From: Syntrophomonadaceae bacterium
GTDB lineage: Bacteria > Bacillota_D > Dethiobacteria > DTU022 > UBA8154
NCBI GenBank assembly: GCA_007120815.1
Contig: SKMY01000270.1
Location: 1 to 6,596, forward strand
DNA length: 6,596 bases
Reading direction: 5' to 3'
The notes beneath the pieces are model-generated. The model was not told the origin of the DNA. It ran no database searches and was given only the letters and a program-made list of their open reading frames with translations. Every line of letters begins with the position of its first letter. Position 1 is the stretch's first letter. Position numbers and translations under genes: made by a program. Of the stretch, positions 1 to 6,049 are shown piece by piece.

Positions 1-31
1 AAGCCCTACATAAAATGAGGGTTTAAGTGAT

Positions 32-394
32 TTAACTTCTGTTAATCATCTTGATCTCAAAATATCCATCCAAATCCCTGTTTTGTTTTTTCAAAACTTT
101 GTTGAGATAGACGCCTGTCATACCAGGGGCTCCTCCATGTGTGGCAACTGCAAAGAAATATACTGAAGACAAAAATTTCATCTTCTCTATGAATTTAATA
201 ACAATGTGGGGAACCTTATTGATATGAATAGGAAATACCAACCCAATTCTTTCTGTATCTTTGTCAATATAATCAAGGGTATCTTCTTTTAGCATTGGTG
301 CTAAAACTGCATCTGTCAAACACGATGTAATATTTTTAGCAACCGCCAATGAATTACCTGTTCCTGTAAAATAAAACAAAATGTTTTTTGACAC
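32..394 (-). CDS. Truncated flavodoxin-like protein (EFR1-type flavodoxin half)
   Basis: This 120-residue product matches the N-terminal flavodoxin half of EFR1-type proteins, which join an FMN-binding flavodoxin domain to a C-terminal 2x[4Fe-4S] ferredoxin domain and are usually about 250-270 residues long (family knowledge). Seen: the FMN phosphate loop FTGTGNS at residues 9-15, the RIGLVFPIH strand at 49-57, and the second FMN-side loop AVATHGGAPG at 82-91. The start is GTG at 394-392, preceded by AAAGGAGA at good spacing. The reading frame ends at residue 120 with MINRS, where relatives continue with the rest of the flavodoxin fold and the cysteine clusters. No ferredoxin cysteines are present. 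The 31 bases left before the window edge contain further stops in this frame. The gene is clearly more AT-rich than the hyp genes. It is probably a broken electron-transfer gene, though a functional short flavodoxin cannot be excluded. Confidence 0.75.
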   Translation of the reverse strand: MSKNILFYFTGTGNSLAVAKNITSCLTDAVLAPMLKEDTLDYIDKDTERIGLVFPIHINKVPHIVIKFIEKMKFLSSVYFFAVATHGGAPGMTGVYLNKVLKKQNRDLDGYFEIKMINRS

Positions 395-501
395 AAAATG
401 TCTCCTTTAAAAACTATTAGGGACACGGACCTTGATAATTTTTATACAACCAAGGGCCGGGAATAGTTGTAGGAGTAATTATTTATACAGCTCTCCGCCG
501 G

Positions 502-529
502 GCCGGTTTTTTCACTCGAAAAAACCAGC
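502..529. terminator. Hairpin with T6/A6 arms, possible terminator
   Basis: A perfect 9-bp stem (GGTTTTTTC at 505-513 against GAAAAAACC at 518-526) encloses the 4-nt loop ACTC. After one mismatch, two more G-C pairs extend the stem to 502-529. It lies 18 nt beyond the stop of the 74-codon gene, read on the minus strand. The T-rich arm is inside the stem instead of after it, so it is not a textbook intrinsic terminator. Ending the small-gene transcript is the simplest role; an operator or attenuator is also possible. Confidence 0.4.
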
Positions 530-546
530 AAGGATTCATGCAAGGT

Positions 547-771
547 TTACTGCAGCTTGGGGAGCACTTTTATTATATTGATGACTAGAATAATCAAAGC
601 CACGGTAATAACAAGAACAATTATTTTTCCCCAACCATACCACCTGCAGACCGTGATTAAATCTATTTCCGGCTCTTTCGCAGGGGTCCTGGACCATTCC
701 ATTTTCTTAAACAACTCGTTTATCGTTAGCCCAATCACGGCAAGTAGTAAAAATGTTGCTCCCGTAACCAT
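547..771 (-). CDS. Small two-helix membrane protein of unknown function
   Basis: I do not recognise this 74-residue protein. Two hydrophobic segments are visible, about residues 3-19 (TGATFLLLAVIGLTI) and 49-68 (KIIVLVITVALIILVINIIK). They are separated by a polar, charged stretch of about 30 residues that contains KKMEWSR and CRWYGWGK. This predicts a helical hairpin in the cytoplasmic membrane; the basic residues beside both helices suggest a cytoplasmic loop. The start is ATG at 771-769, with only a weak GGGA upstream, so translation may depend on the preceding small gene that ends 18 nt upstream. The opposite strand is open over almost the same span. I prefer the minus strand because of its membrane-protein pattern and its co-directional neighbour. 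No cysteine ligand cluster, lipobox or catalytic motif is seen. Confidence 0.6.
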   Translation of the reverse strand: MVTGATFLLLAVIGLTINELFKKMEWSRTPAKEPEIDLITVCRWYGWGKIIVLVITVALIILVINIIKVLPKLQ

Positions 772-789
772 ATAGCGGTCCCGTTCGGT

Positions 790-957
790 TTAATATAAAT
801 GCTTTCCAGGTAGATACTCTCTGGTGATGGAGGTTAGTTTGTCCCGTTTTACACGGTAAGGTCCATTATCAATTTCCGTAACGGTTTCCCATCTGCCAAA
901 CATGATGGTGATAAGGATAATCAAGAGAATGACTAAGACCGTGGGCTTAATGTTCAC
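790..957 (-). CDS. Small single-helix membrane protein of unknown function (55 aa)
   Basis: This short gene reads from GTG at 957-955 to TAA at 792-790 and encodes 55 residues. Seen: an N-terminal transmembrane helix at about residues 6-21 (TVLVILLIILITIMFG), then a polar tail beginning RWETVTEIDNGPYRVKRDK and ending YLPGKHLY. There is no lipobox cysteine or evident signal-peptidase site, so it is probably anchored by the helix with its tail on one face of the membrane. A purine-rich GGGAAG lies about 8 nt before the GTG, and there is no ATG between the preceding in-frame stop and this start. It sits 18 nt before the 74-codon membrane gene, and the two probably form a bicistronic unit. I do not recognise a family. 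The hydrophobic/polar pattern and the neighbour support a real gene, but a chance frame is possible at this length. Confidence 0.55.
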   Translation of the reverse strand: MNIKPTVLVILLIILITIMFGRWETVTEIDNGPYRVKRDKLTSITREYLPGKHLY

Positions 958-1030
958 CTTTAATTCTTCCCTTTCCTTTTATCGTAGCTGCTTTGTACCT
1001 ATGATAACATGCACTCAATTTCTTTCGAGA

Positions 1031-1061
1031 TAATATACGTTAATATACTCTCATTGTTTAA
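1031..1061 (-). promoter_or_regulatory. Tandem AT-rich repeat, candidate promoter of the small membrane genes
   Basis: The octamer TAATATAC occurs twice, at 1031-1038 and 1041-1048, exactly 10 bp apart, which is one helical turn. On the minus strand each copy contains a -10-like TATATT. TTAAAC at 1061-1056 lies 18 nt before the copy at 1037-1032 and could act as a weak -35 element. The arrangement would place transcription about 70 nt before the GTG of the 55-codon gene. The spacing also fits two adjacent sites for one regulator. Both readings are inference. Confidence 0.35.
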
Positions 1062-1102
1062 GATTTCCTGCTTTTCTCAATGTGTTTTACCTATATAAAC
1101 TT

Positions 1103-1128
1103 GGAAAATGGGCTGCAGCCCATTTTCC
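1103..1128. terminator. Perfect 26-bp palindrome, likely end of the hyp operon
   Basis: The sequence is exactly self-complementary: GGAAAATGGGC, loop TGCA, GCCCATTTTCC. As RNA it gives an 11-bp stem with a tetraloop on either strand. It lies about 97 nt after the hypE stop in the hyp direction and is the strongest hairpin in the gap between hypE and the small membrane genes. The U4 tract sits near the base of the stem with no long U-run after it, so termination efficiency is uncertain. The symmetry also permits a protein-binding role. Confidence 0.6.
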
Positions 1129-1224
1129 TTGCGTACGTTTAGTAGACAAAACTAGATTCTGGAAATAATCTCTTCAGGCGGAAAGCCTTCTGTAATCAAG
1201 GGATTTTCAATGTATCAACCACCC

Positions 1225-2289
1225 TTAGCATATTCTCGGCAGGGGTGTTCCCGCGAGCATATGCATCAACCGGGTTCCTCCCAAAACAGTGTGAAGAAAA
1301 AGCTCCCCTTTCCCTTGCCTCACGCTTCCGATGATCGAAGCGTTACCGCACAGTGGATGTTTTTGCAGCGCAGCCAATACATCTTTTTCTGCGCCGTCTT
1401 CAACGACGATAACCGCTCTTCCCTCGCAGGCCAGGTAATAGGGATCGATACCGGTAATATCAGTAATAGCCCGCACTTTATCGCTAACATAAATCTTCTC
1501 TTCTTCGATGACAAAATCAACGGCTGCAGTGGACGCCAGTTCGATTAATGTGGTAGCCAAGCCGCCCCTGGTGGGGTCACGCATGGCTTTAATGGAAGAA
1601 AAAAAAGGTTTTAGCACCTCGAGCAGGTAAGTCAGCGGCCCACAGTCACTGGTCGGAGCTTCATCGGGCATCACACCGAGCCGTGAAGCCATAATGGCGG
1701 CTCCGTGATCACCGATACTCCCGCTGACCATGATCTTATCGGAAGGCTTAATGTTTCCCGGGTCGAAGCGGGTTTCGGGACAGATGAGACCAATTCCTGT
1801 TGTATGAATAAATAAGTTGTCTTGGTCGCTTCCGCCTTCTACCACCTTGGTATCCCCCGCCACAATGGGCAAGTCCAACCCGCGCGCCGTTTCCGCCATT
1901 GAGCGGACTACCGCCTTCAGTTTTTCCTTGGGCAACCCCTCCGGAAGGATAAACCCTACCGTAAGCCACAGCGGCTTTGCTCCGCTGACCACCAGGTCGT
2001 TGACCGTGCCGCAGACGGCCAGTTTACCTATATCTCCCCCGGGAAAAAAGAGAGGTGAAACAACAAAGGAGTCGGTGGATAAGGCCAGGCGTTCACCATG
2101 CAGCTCCAGGATCGCAGCATCCCCTTGCTTCTTAAGCCACTCGTTGTCCAGTAAAGGAAAAAACAACTCCTGCAGGAGCTGGTGGGTCAGCAACCCACCG
2201 TCCCCGTGGCTCAGCATAATGATATCTTGTTCATCAAGTTGCTTGATTTTGATAACCTCCTCTGTGCAGGTAATAAGCACCACATGCAC
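1225..2289 (-). CDS. hypE: Hydrogenase maturation protein HypE (carbamoyl dehydratase)
   Basis: HypE accepts a carbamoyl group from HypF on its C-terminal cysteine and dehydrates it with ATP to a thiocyanate, the source of the two CN ligands of the [NiFe] active-site iron (family knowledge). It belongs to the PurM/SelD-like ATP-binding fold. Seen: the N-terminal SHGDGG loop at 27-32, STDSFVVSPLFFPGGDIGKL at about 71-90, the ATP/Mg-side GDTKVV, a GDHGAA loop, RDPTRGGLA, and the essential C-terminal tetrapeptide PRIC (Cys354). Its length fits the family. The start is uncertain. The longest frame opens at GTG 2289, and GTG at 2280 has AGAGGG 8 nt before it. The best Shine-Dalgarno (2256-2263) points to an AUC at 2247. 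ATG at 2217 would leave only two residues before the conserved His. With the longest frame, the gene overlaps hypD by 56 bp. Confidence 0.98.
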   Translation of the reverse strand: MHVVLITCTEEVIKIKQLDEQDIIMLSHGDGGLLTHQLLQELFFPLLDNEWLKKQGDAAILELHGERLALSTDSFVVSPLFFPGGDIGKLAVCGTVNDLVVSGAKPLWLTVGFILPEGLPKEKLKAVVRSMAETARGLDLPIVAGDTKVVEGGSDQDNLFIHTTGIGLICPETRFDPGNIKPSDKIMVSGSIGDHGAAIMASRLGVMPDEAPTSDCGPLTYLLEVLKPFFSSIKAMRDPTRGGLATTLIELASTAAVDFVIEEEKIYVSDKVRAITDITGIDPYYLACEGRAVIVVEDGAEKDVLAALQKHPLCGNASIIGSVRQGKGELFLHTVLGGTRLMHMLAGTPLPRIC

Positions 2290-3394
2290 CCTCTGAGGAA
2301 ACCATACAGGGCCCGATGGGGGTTAAGGGCGAACAGCTGTTGCCAAAAAAAGGGCATTCTGGGGGAAGCATCCTACCAGTTACGATTTCCCCACAGCGGC
2401 ACTTCCCTTTTATTTCCTCATAAGCATCGGCGGAGAATTCCGGCAAGACAGATGCGAATTTTTTCTCTGCATCAAAGCTTTCCAGGAAAGGAGCAATACT
2501 CAGCCCGCTGCCGGGAATAGCACCAAATCCCCGCCAGAGCGTTTTATTTCCGAGGAAGCATTTGTTTATCATCTCCATGGCAAAGGGGTTACCTTCTTCC
2601 TTGACCACGTGCGTATAGGCATTAAGCGCAGTTGTCCTGTCTTCACCCAGGCTTTGCAGTGCCTGGAATACGCCGATCAGCAGGTCCAAGGGTTCAAAAC
2701 CGGCGATCACGGCGGGCAGGCCAAACCTTTCGCCAATAAACGTAAACGCTTTGCGCCCCAGCACGGTGGAGACGTGTCCCGGTAGAATCAGGGCGTCCAG
2801 TTCGTTGTGGTAGACCGTAAATAATGCATCCAATGCGGGATGAACGATTTTCAGCGTGCTGTAGATGCTCAAATTGGTTAACTGCTGCTTTTTAGCTTCC
2901 ATCAGAACCGCACCGATTGCCGGCGCCGTGGTTTCAAAACCCACGCCCAAAAGCACCACTTCATGCCCGGGGAAACCGGTGGCCTGTTCCAGTGCCTCTA
3001 CGGGGGAGTAACAAATATGAACCGCAGCACCCCTTGCTTTCTCCCGTTCCAGGGTGGTCAGGGATCCGGGAATCCTCACCATATCGCCAAAGGTTACAAT
3101 GATTACATTCCTCAGGCGGGCCAGGGAAAGCATCCTGTCCAGGTCCTGCTGGTGGGTCACACAGATGGGGCAGCCGGGGCCGGACCGGAGCTCAATGGTG
3201 TCTTGAAGCAGGGAAGCAATCCCTGAACGGGCGAAAGAGACCGTGTGGGTGCCGCATACCTCCATAATCCTGACCCTTCTTCCCCTGCGGGCGGCTTCCT
3301 TTTCTCCCAGAGCACGGATTCCAGCCAGCAGTTTTCTGGTCATAAATGCATTATCCCCGGCAGATAGGTTTACCTTGAAATAGTCGGTTTTCAT
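2234..3394 (-). CDS. hypD: Hydrogenase maturation protein HypD (Fe-S scaffold)
   Basis: HypD, together with HypC, is the scaffold on which Fe(CN)2CO is built before transfer to the hydrogenase large subunit. It takes cyanide from HypE and carries a [4Fe-4S] cluster (family knowledge). Seen in the 386 residues: MEVCGTHT with Cys47, GPGCPICVT with Cys75 and Cys78 (the conserved catalytic/thiol-redox cysteines), GVGFETTAP, LPGHVS, AGFEPLD, and a C-terminal cysteine-rich domain with Cys at 332, 334, 347, 354, 363 and 371 that supplies the cluster ligands. The length is normal. The ATG at 3394-3392 shares one base with the hypC stop (TGATG), and AGAGGAAG lies upstream inside hypC. Both point to translational coupling and matched output with HypC. 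Two TGA stops stand in tandem at the 3' end, inside the start region of hypE. Confidence 0.99.
   Translation of the reverse strand: MKTDYFKVNLSAGDNAFMTRKLLAGIRALGEKEAARRGRRVRIMEVCGTHTVSFARSGIASLLQDTIELRSGPGCPICVTHQQDLDRMLSLARLRNVIIVTFGDMVRIPGSLTTLEREKARGAAVHICYSPVEALEQATGFPGHEVVLLGVGFETTAPAIGAVLMEAKKQQLTNLSIYSTLKIVHPALDALFTVYHNELDALILPGHVSTVLGRKAFTFIGERFGLPAVIAGFEPLDLLIGVFQALQSLGEDRTTALNAYTHVVKEEGNPFAMEMINKCFLGNKTLWRGFGAIPGSGLSIAPFLESFDAEKKFASVLPEFSADAYEEIKGKCRCGEIVTGRMLPPECPFFGNSCSPLTPIGPCMVSSEGACGAYYLHRGGYQNQAT
2256..2263 (-). promoter_or_regulatory. Strong Shine-Dalgarno inside the hypD end, probable hypE ribosome site
   Basis: AGAGGAGG on the minus strand is the best ribosome-binding match near the hypE start. 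The codon 8 nt downstream and in frame with HypE is AUC (2247-2245). The next in-frame ATG (2217) is 38 nt away, and the upstream GTG candidates lie before this site. Either HypE starts at a rare AUC, or this motif merely encodes E-E-V of a longer HypE (and RGG of HypD). This is relevant when choosing the hypE start. Confidence 0.45.
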
Positions 3395-3627
3395 CAGGCT
3401 TCTTCCTCTAATTTCACCAGAATAGATTCAAGTAATTCTATGCGGCCAAGAGCGTCTTCCAGGTCTATGACCTCCATGGCAAATCCGGCGTGTATCAGGA
3501 CAAAATCCCCTGCAACGACATCTGGCACCATATCTATCCGGACAGGTCGCTTCACTCCCATGGTCTCAGCAATAGCCACATAATTATTCTTGATTTCCAT
3601 TATCTTCATGGGTATTCCCAGGCACAT
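3394..3627 (-). CDS. hypC: Hydrogenase maturation chaperone HypC
   Basis: HypC is a small chaperone that binds HypD and the iron precursor through its N-terminal cysteine, then escorts the Fe unit to the hydrogenase large-subunit precursor (HypC/HupF/HybG family knowledge). Seen: the defining N-terminus MCLGIP with Cys2, exposed after removal of Met1, then a beta-rich core (YVAIAETMGVKRPVRIDMV, GDFVLIHAGFAMEVID) and a charged C-terminal helix. At 77 residues the size is typical. The start is ATG at 3627-3625, preceded by GGAGGTG at 8-nt spacing inside hypF. The gene begins 44 nt before the end of hypF and its stop overlaps the hypD ATG, so all three are probably translated as a coupled series. 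Confidence 0.99.
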   Translation of the reverse strand: MCLGIPMKIMEIKNNYVAIAETMGVKRPVRIDMVPDVVAGDFVLIHAGFAMEVIDLEDALGRIELLESILVKLEEEA

Positions 3628-5938
3628 TTTCTTTCCACCTCCAGTAAGCTACTGCAGCCTGCCCCAGGGCAAGGCCCCCGTCCCCGGGGGGAAGTTTGCC
3701 GTGTAACAGCACCTGCAAACCCTGATTTTCAAGTATTTGACGCGTTCTGATTAAGAGATAAGGATTGTGCCAGCAACCGCCGGAGAGGGCCACCGTTTTC
3801 AGTTCCGTGCGCCGTGCCACCTCCAATACCGCCGTGCAGACGGCATGCACAACTGTATCGTGAAACCTTCGGGACATTACGCTTATATCTTGTCCTTTAT
3901 TTATGCTTTCAACTATTTCCGGAAACATTGGGGTAAAGTCCAGCTTATTACCTTCCATCAGAAAGGGGTATGGCGCCAGGGGATAGACGGCGTCTTCTTC
4001 CCTCAGCAGTTCCCCCAGTTGGATGGCTGCCTGCCCCTCGTACGTATTCTCATGACAGACACCCAGCAACGCCGCCACCGCATCAAACAAACGCCCGCAG
4101 CTGGAGGTGGGGATGGTGTGTAGGCCCGAGCAGACCATTTTTGCCACCCATTCGTACTGCCGGGCAAAAGTAGGGCCAAAAAGGGAAGCGGCAAAGACAA
4201 GGCCTTGATCACCCAGGGCCTGGTAAAGGTAGCTTAGAGCCATGCGCCACGGCCATTTTATTGCAGCCTCGCCACCGGGTAGGGGTAAATAGCGCTGGTG
4301 GTACTCCCGTTTAAAATCCAGATAATCGCCGGTCATGATCTCCAGTCCCCAGATAGCACCATCCAGCCCGTAACCGGTACCGTCCAGGACGGCCCCGATG
4401 GCTTTTCCCGAAAAACCGTTTTCTGCCAGACAAGCGGCAAAATGGCTGTGATGGTGCTGCACAGCAAACTTATACGCTGCAGGCATCTGTATAGCTGTGG
4501 AGGAAACACGGTAATGGGGATGGGGGTCATATCCCAAAACCTTTGGTTTAAAGTCAAAAAAACGCAAAAAATGATCCAGGCTTTCACGGTAAAAGGCTGC
4601 GCTCTCTTCAGTTCCCATCTCACCCAGGTGCTGGCTGAAAATGGCCTGGTTGCCCTTGAGCAGGCAAAAGGTGTTTTTCATCTCGCTGCCGGCACCGAGG
4701 ACGGGAACCTCAGCCTGAAAAGCGACCCTTAAAGCTCCTGGCACACAGCCCCGGGAACGGCGCTGATAGTGTATCTCATCGCCCATTATTTTAACCACCG
4801 AATCATCGGCCCTTTGGACAATATCCCGGTTGTGCAGGATATAATAATCGACGATGCCCTTTAGTTGTTCCACAGCTTCATTGTTATCCCTTAAAATCGG
4901 CAGATTGGAAGGGTTAGCGCTGGTTAGGACCATCACGGCGAAAGGTCCCTGCATGAGCAGAAAATGCAATGGCGTATAAGGCAGCATTACTCCCAGAGTC
5001 GCCATACCCGGGCTGATATTTCCGGGCAGGCCGTGGGTATCCTTTTTGCGCAGCAGGACAATGGGGGCAGCAGGGGAAAGAAGCGCTTTTTCTTCCGTTT
5101 CATTGACAAGGCAGTACTTGCCCACGGTTTCCAGGTCCCTGCACATCACCGCAAAAGGCTTAAAGGGCCGGTTCTTCCTTTTTCTTAATTTCTGGATGAT
5201 ATCTTCCTGCACCAGGCAGGCCAGGTGAAAACCGCCCAATCCTTTGACGGCAAAAATATCACCTTCCTGTATTTTTTCCCAGAAAAAATGCCGCCAGTCA
5301 GATTTCCCGTCAGCGATCCTTCCCTTCCTATCCCGAATCTCCACATGGGGGCCGCATGCGGGGCAGGCAGCGGGTTGGGCGTGGAAACGACGATCCACAG
5401 GATCACGATATTCCCTGTTACAATCCGGGCAGGGGACAAAATTTCCCATGGAAGTGTAGGACCTGTCATAGGGTATGTTATTCACAATGGTAAAGCGCGG
5501 TCCGCAGCGGGTACAGTTGGTAAAGGGATAGAGGTAATGCCTGTCTGAGGGGTGCATAACCTCGGCAAGGCACTCCGGGCAAACGGCAATATCGGAAGGA
5601 ATTAAACCCTCCCGCTTGCTCTTTGCCAGGCTGTTTATGATCAGAAAATTCGTGTAGTTCCCTGGCTGCACCTGCCTGCTCTGTACATGTTCAATAGCAG
5701 CCAGTTGGGGAGGATGATCGATGAGTTGACGGCAGAAGGAATAAACGTTCTCTTCTTCTCCTTCGACTTGCAGCGTAATCCCATCCGTTTCGTTCCTGAC
5801 CCATCCATTGAGGCCGTACTCCCGGGCCAGGCAGAAAACATGAGGCCTGAAACCAATCCCCTGGACAATCCCGTTAATTTTTAACTCCAGGCATACGATG
5901 TCCTTTTTTTCTCCAACACATGCTCCAGCCAATCGCAC
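3584..5938 (-). CDS. hypF: Carbamoyltransferase HypF
   Basis: HypF converts carbamoyl phosphate and ATP, through carbamoyl-adenylate, to a carbamoyl group that it transfers to the C-terminal Cys of HypE, the first step of CN ligand synthesis (family knowledge). All expected domains are present in the 784 residues. An acylphosphatase domain spans about 17-105, with GIVQGIGFRP and catalytic-type Arg31 and Asn49. Two zinc fingers have Cys pairs 120/123, 142/145, 170/173 and 192/195, spaced C-X2-C-X18-C-X2-C twice. A YrdC-like domain spans about 215-400, with KGLGGFHL at 232-239, KNRPFKPFAVM and LTSANPSN. A Kae1-like domain spans about 410-770, with YDPHPHY, the HHHSH metal site at 495-499, VLDGTGYG, LSGGCWHN and PPGDGGLALGQA. 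The start is GTG at 5938-5936, with GAAGGGG upstream. It is the first gene of the operon, about 90 nt after the predicted promoter. The last 14 codons overlap hypC. Confidence 0.99.
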   Translation of the reverse strand: MRLAGACVGEKKDIVCLELKINGIVQGIGFRPHVFCLAREYGLNGWVRNETDGITLQVEGEEENVYSFCRQLIDHPPQLAAIEHVQSRQVQPGNYTNFLIINSLAKSKREGLIPSDIAVCPECLAEVMHPSDRHYLYPFTNCTRCGPRFTIVNNIPYDRSYTSMGNFVPCPDCNREYRDPVDRRFHAQPAACPACGPHVEIRDRKGRIADGKSDWRHFFWEKIQEGDIFAVKGLGGFHLACLVQEDIIQKLRKRKNRPFKPFAVMCRDLETVGKYCLVNETEEKALLSPAAPIVLLRKKDTHGLPGNISPGMATLGVMLPYTPLHFLLMQGPFAVMVLTSANPSNLPILRDNNEAVEQLKGIVDYYILHNRDIVQRADDSVVKIMGDEIHYQRRSRGCVPGALRVAFQAEVPVLGAGSEMKNTFCLLKGNQAIFSQHLGEMGTEESAAFYRESLDHFLRFFDFKPKVLGYDPHPHYRVSSTAIQMPAAYKFAVQHHHSHFAACLAENGFSGKAIGAVLDGTGYGLDGAIWGLEIMTGDYLDFKREYHQRYLPLPGGEAAIKWPWRMALSYLYQALGDQGLVFAASLFGPTFARQYEWVAKMVCSGLHTIPTSSCGRLFDAVAALLGVCHENTYEGQAAIQLGELLREEDAVYPLAPYPFLMEGNKLDFTPMFPEIVESINKGQDISVMSRRFHDTVVHAVCTAVLEVARRTELKTVALSGGCWHNPYLLIRTRQILENQGLQVLLHGKLPPGDGGLALGQAAVAYWRWKENVPGNTHEDNGNQE

Positions 5939-5943
5939 CAGTT

Positions 5944-5977
5944 TTCACCCCTTCACCCGTTTTGCCGAGAGGGGGAA
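5944..5977 (-). promoter_or_regulatory. Possible stem masking the hypF Shine-Dalgarno
   Basis: In the hypF leader, TTCCCC (within 5971-5977) can pair with GGGGTGAA (5951-5944), leaving the T as a one-base bulge. This gives about seven pairs closing a loop of roughly 19 nt. The 3' arm includes the GGGG of the presumed Shine-Dalgarno just before the GTG start, so folding would reduce translation of the operon's first gene. This is inference from pairing only; no known riboswitch class is recognised. Confidence 0.3.
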
Positions 5978-6024
5978 GATACAGCCTGTTATTTTTACGA
6001 AGACTTTTATTTACGGGCATTTTT

Positions 6025-6049
6025 CGTTATTATATCCAATAGTATAACG
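6025..6049. promoter_or_regulatory. Interrupted dyad over the hypF -10 region, candidate operator
   Basis: Reading the minus strand, CGTTAT at one end and ATAACG at the other form perfect 6-bp arms. After two unpaired positions, TAT and ATA continue the symmetry about a central base, so 9 of 12 positions match across 25 bp. The element covers both candidate -10 hexamers of the hypF promoter, where a bound dimer would block RNA polymerase. The regulator is unknown. Confidence 0.4.

Noticed and set aside
557..775. Plus-strand open frame of 72 codons opposite the small membrane gene
   Set aside because: It mirrors the minus-strand gene, lacks a convincing ribosome site, and has no co-directional neighbour. 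The minus-strand product has a cleaner two-helix pattern.
1152..1214. Twenty open codons after hypE on the minus strand, reading like a protein tail (NPLITEGFPPEEIISRI)
   Set aside because: It has only a TTG as possible start, no ribosome site and a stop just upstream. It may be a relic of a downstream gene, but it is too short to call.
1817..2296. Plus-strand open frame of 159 codons inside hypE
   Set aside because: It is antisense to a well-conserved gene, with a low-complexity Ser/Pro-rich product typical of a shadow frame.
4298..4732. Plus-strand open frame of 144 codons inside hypF
   Set aside because: It is antisense to the HypF catalytic domain, whose conserved motifs explain the sequence fully; no family features are seen in the product.
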